Positions 15,875 to 17,877 of a DNA stretch of 17,877 nucleotides are shown piece by piece (positions within the stretch are counted from its first letter, which is position 1; each line of letters starts with the position of its first letter). Made by a program: the position numbers and the translations under genes. Below the pieces are notes generated by a model. The model was given only the letters and a program-made list of their open reading frames with translations, searched no databases and was not told where the DNA came from. Origin of the DNA: Ruminococcaceae bacterium UBA1236 (GTDB lineage Bacteria > Bacillota > Clostridia > Oscillospirales > Acutalibacteraceae); assembly GCA_002309055.1 (NCBI GenBank), contig DBWO01000025.1, forward strand, positions 24,816 through 42,692, given 5' to 3'.

Positions 15875-16882
15875 ATGAAAGTTGCAATTGTCGGATGCGG
15901 CAACGTATCGGTTAATCACTTTGACGCGCTCAAAGAGATTCCCGACGCCGAAATCGTTGCCTGCGTTGACATAAAGCCGGAAAGGGCCGAAAAAAAGGCG
16001 CTTGAAACCGGCTCCGTGGCATACACCGATTTTGATGAGATGCTTGAAAAAGAGAAGCCGGATGTTGTTCACATAGCAACGCCTCACTGGCTTCACACTC
16101 CGATGGCCGTCAAAGCGCTTGAAAGCGGAGCAAATGTTTTTCTCGAAAAGCCCTGCTCCGTCACGAGCGAGGAAGCTCACGCGCTTGCGAAAGCGCAGGA
16201 CAGAAGCGGCAGGCAGGTTGCCGTCTGTTTTCAGAACAGATACAACGAGAACACCGTTATTCTTAAAGAGATTGCGGAAAGCGGCAGATACGGCAGAATC
16301 AAATCCGTGCGCGCATTCATAACCTGGAACAGAGGCAGAGAGTATTATTCCGATGACTGGCACGGCAGGCTTCAGACGGAGTGCGGCGGAGTGCTTATCA
16401 ATCAGGCGATACACACCGTTGACCTTATTGAATATATCGCCGGGCCCTGCACCCGCCTTACTGCGCACACCGCCACGGACCATCTTAAAGATATTATTGA
16501 TGTGGAAGATGCGGCTTATCTGCTGATGGAGCTTGAAAACGGAGTCAAAGCTCTCCTGTTTGCGACCACGGCGTTTGCCGACAACTCCCCCGTTTTCATT
16601 GAGTTTAATCTGGAAGAAGCCGTTTTCAGAATTGAAGGCGAAATGCTCTATAAAGTCGGCAAAGACGGCAAAACCGAAATACTGTGCGAAAAAAATCCCG
16701 AAACCTTCAGCGGCAAAAGCTACTGGGGTCACGGGCACAAGGCAATTATACGCGACTTTTATGACTGCCTGAGAACCGGCAGAAAATTTGCCATTGACGC
16801 TCACGAGGGCGGCAGGGCTCTTCTGACAGTGACGGCAGCATATAAATCGGCTAAAGAAAACATAGTAACGGAGGCAGAATGA
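15875..16882 (+). CDS. Gfo/Idh/MocA family oxidoreductase
   Basis: A 335-residue, stand-alone NAD(P)-dependent sugar or inositol-type dehydrogenase, presumably cytosolic as no signal peptide is present. The N-terminal Rossmann domain shows VGCGNVS (6-12) and the acidic CVDIKPERA, and EKP carries the conserved Lys92. In the C-terminal alpha/beta domain the catalytic block reads CGGVLINQAIHTVD, with Asn176 and His180 where many relatives have Asp and His. The end has the usual GHGHKAIIRDFYDCLRTG block. It resembles the C-terminal half of the preceding protein (ATPHWLHTP versus ATPHYFHSP, NQAIH versus NQCPH), so the two may be distant paralogues acting on related compounds. GGAGGA at 15863-15868 precedes ATG 15875, and its stop overlaps the next start. 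Substrate unknown. Confidence 0.93.
   Translation: MKVAIVGCGNVSVNHFDALKEIPDAEIVACVDIKPERAEKKALETGSVAYTDFDEMLEKEKPDVVHIATPHWLHTPMAVKALESGANVFLEKPCSVTSEEAHALAKAQDRSGRQVAVCFQNRYNENTVILKEIAESGRYGRIKSVRAFITWNRGREYYSDDWHGRLQTECGGVLINQAIHTVDLIEYIAGPCTRLTAHTATDHLKDIIDVEDAAYLLMELENGVKALLFATTAFADNSPVFIEFNLEEAVFRIEGEMLYKVGKDGKTEILCEKNPETFSGKSYWGHGHKAIIRDFYDCLRTGRKFAIDAHEGGRALLTVTAAYKSAKENIVTEAE
16870..16874 (+). promoter_or_regulatory. ribosome binding site of the SDR gene
   Basis: GGAGG lies 4 bases before ATG 16879 and 7 before the adjacent ATG 16882. The second ATG has the better spacing, so the SDR may begin one residue later than annotated. Confidence 0.5.
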
Positions 16883-17730
16883 TGATACACGAAAATCTTA
16901 AAGGAAGAGTTGCAGTAATTACGGGCGGCGGCGGAGTGCTTTGCAGCGGATTCGCCAAGGTGCTCGCAGAGCTCGGGGCAAAGGTAGCCGTGCTTGACCT
17001 CAGAGAGGAAGCGGCGGCAGAGGTTGTGAAAGAGATTAACGCAAACGGCGGCACCGCGATAGCCGTCGGCTGCAACGTGCTTGAAAGCGACAGCCTCGAG
17101 GCGGCAAGAGCTAAGATAAAAGCCGAGCTCGGCCCCTGCGATATCCTCATAAACGGCGCCGGCGGAAACAACCCGAAAGGCACCACCACAAAGGATATAT
17201 TCGAGGAAGGCGACCTTGACAGCAAAATCGAAGGCGTTAAGACCTTCTTTGACCTTGAGGCAAGCGGAATACAGTTTGTATTTAACCTCAACATTCTCGG
17301 CACACTGCTCACCACTCAGTGCTTTGCCAAGGATATGATAGGCAGGAAAAACTGCTGTATCATTAATATCTCTTCAATGAACGCTTTCTGCCCTCTCACG
17401 AGAATTCCGGCTTATTCGGCGGCAAAGGCGGGAGTTTCCAACTTCACACAGTGGCTCGCGGTTCATTTTGCCGAAGCCGGCATAAGAGTTAACGCAATAG
17501 CGCCCGGCTTCTTCGCAACAAATCAGAACCATGCTCTTCTTTATAATGAAGACGGCTCACTCACCCCCCGCTCCGAAAAGATAATCGGCCACACACCGAT
17601 GCGCCGTTTCGGCGTGCCCGAAGACCTGAGCGGCGCTCTCGCATTTTTCTGCGACGAGTCGTACTCCGGCTTCATCACCGGCGTTATCCTGCCGATAGAC
17701 GGCGGCTTCAGCGCGTATTCCGGAGTGTAA
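16879..17730 (+). CDS. SDR family oxidoreductase, D-mannonate/fructuronate oxidoreductase-like
   Basis: A 283-residue classical short-chain dehydrogenase. The cofactor loop is TGGGGVLCS (15-23), Asp40 ends the second strand (favouring NAD), and NGAGGN is at 92-97. The active site is Ser166, Tyr179 and Lys183 in ISSMNAF and YSAAKAG. It has a longer loop after NGAGG (about 97-130) than minimal SDRs. That loop, together with GGGGVLCS and the APGFFATNQN segment (208-217), resembles Bacillota SDRs annotated as D-mannonate oxidoreductase (fructuronate reductase), an enzyme of hexuronate breakdown. The specific substrate is an inference. The start overlaps the stop of the preceding oxidoreductase; ATG 16882 is an equally good start. 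A terminator follows, so it is the last gene of the run. Confidence 0.85.
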   Translation: MMIHENLKGRVAVITGGGGVLCSGFAKVLAELGAKVAVLDLREEAAAEVVKEINANGGTAIAVGCNVLESDSLEAARAKIKAELGPCDILINGAGGNNPKGTTTKDIFEEGDLDSKIEGVKTFFDLEASGIQFVFNLNILGTLLTTQCFAKDMIGRKNCCIINISSMNAFCPLTRIPAYSAAKAGVSNFTQWLAVHFAEAGIRVNAIAPGFFATNQNHALLYNEDGSLTPRSEKIIGHTPMRRFGVPEDLSGALAFFCDESYSGFITGVILPIDGGFSAYSGV

Positions 17731-17749
17731 AAAAGCATAATATATGTTT

Positions 17750-17786
17750 AAAGGTCCGCAGATATACCTGCGGGCCTTTGCTTTTT
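17750..17786 (+). terminator. intrinsic terminator closing the run
   Basis: A 12-pair stem (17750-17761 with 17768-17779, one G-U pair) with loop ATATAC is followed by GC and five T. It lies 19 bases after the SDR stop and is the only strong terminator seen in the window. Confidence 0.9.
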
Positions 17787-17877
17787 AATTACGGTTTTTA
17801 AAATGCAACCTGACAGCCCCGGAACCGCCGGCCGTCTTTTCCGGGCGTGCGACATTAATAATAACTATGTAAGTATT
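17787..17877. other. intergenic tail, no gene seen
   Basis: These 91 bases after the terminator hold no convincing open frame. A short inverted repeat, CCCGGAA / TTCCGGG (17818-17824 and 17839-17845), has no T-tract after it. The last 25 bases are AT-rich and could be the upstream region of the next gene, but no promoter with proper spacing can be named. Confidence 0.5.

Noticed and set aside
15845..16804. 319-residue open frame on the - strand
   Set aside because: It lies fully opposite the Gfo/Idh/MocA gene, which has all its motifs. The - frame shows no recognisable domain; long antisense frames follow from codon bias here.
17817..17846. Inverted repeat CCCGGAA / TTCCGGG as a second terminator
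   Set aside because: It has a seven-pair stem with a 14-base loop and no T-tract on either side suitable for termination.
1..17877. tRNA/rRNA genes, riboswitches, CRISPR arrays, insertion sequences, phage or defence genes
   Set aside because: Almost all bases are within well-recognised coding regions; no cloverleaf, regular repeat-spacer pattern, transposase or terminal inverted repeats were seen.

Overview
The window reads as a stretch of a Clostridia (Bacillota) chromosome, most likely a gut relative of the Oscillospiraceae/Ruminococcaceae. The grounds are gene content and architecture: a PDZ/radical-SAM DUF512 protein in front of der, a complete ruvC-ruvA-ruvB run (Bacilli usually use RecU instead of RuvC), an ecfA1-ecfA2-ecfT-truA block, a DUF5711-type anchored protein, and a ClpE-like ATPase with an N-terminal zinc finger. 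The genus is an inference. All 16 genes lie on the + strand. Gaps are at most 37 bases, and several junctions are 4-base ATGA/GTGA overlaps. The only clear intrinsic terminator follows the last gene.

Layout. Positions 3-1295: 3' part of a PDZ/radical-SAM DUF512 protein whose start lies upstream of the window. 1297-2625: Der, a ribosome-assembly GTPase. 2622-4779: RuvC, RuvA and RuvB, the Holliday-junction resolvase and branch-migration motor. 4791-5657: an orphan class I SAM methyltransferase. 5670-8190: the energizing module (EcfA1, EcfA2, EcfT) of an energy-coupling-factor vitamin/metal importer, with no substrate-binding S subunit beside it. 8193-8936: TruA, a tRNA pseudouridine synthase. 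8941-11495: an anchored beta-rich DUF5711-like protein, a CvpA-like membrane protein, and PgsA (phosphatidylglycerol-phosphate synthase). 11533-13815: a ClpE-like unfoldase.

From 13832 the content changes from housekeeping to carbohydrate chemistry. A 674-residue protein joins a complete TIM-barrel sugar isomerase/epimerase-type domain to a complete Gfo/Idh/MocA oxidoreductase. A second, stand-alone Gfo/Idh/MocA oxidoreductase follows (15875-16882), then an SDR resembling the D-mannonate/fructuronate oxidoreductases (16879-17730). A strong hairpin terminator (17750-17786) closes the run. The three genes look like one redox/isomerization cassette for a sugar, uronate or glycoside. The substrate cannot be read from the sequence. 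No transporter, glycoside hydrolase or regulator is visible beside them.

The most interesting item is the fused TIM-barrel/Gfo-Idh-MocA enzyme and its cassette, attached only 16 bases behind the Clp ATPase gene with no recognisable promoter or strong terminator between them. The rest of the window is ordinary core genome. No RNA gene, CRISPR array, insertion sequence or phage gene was found.
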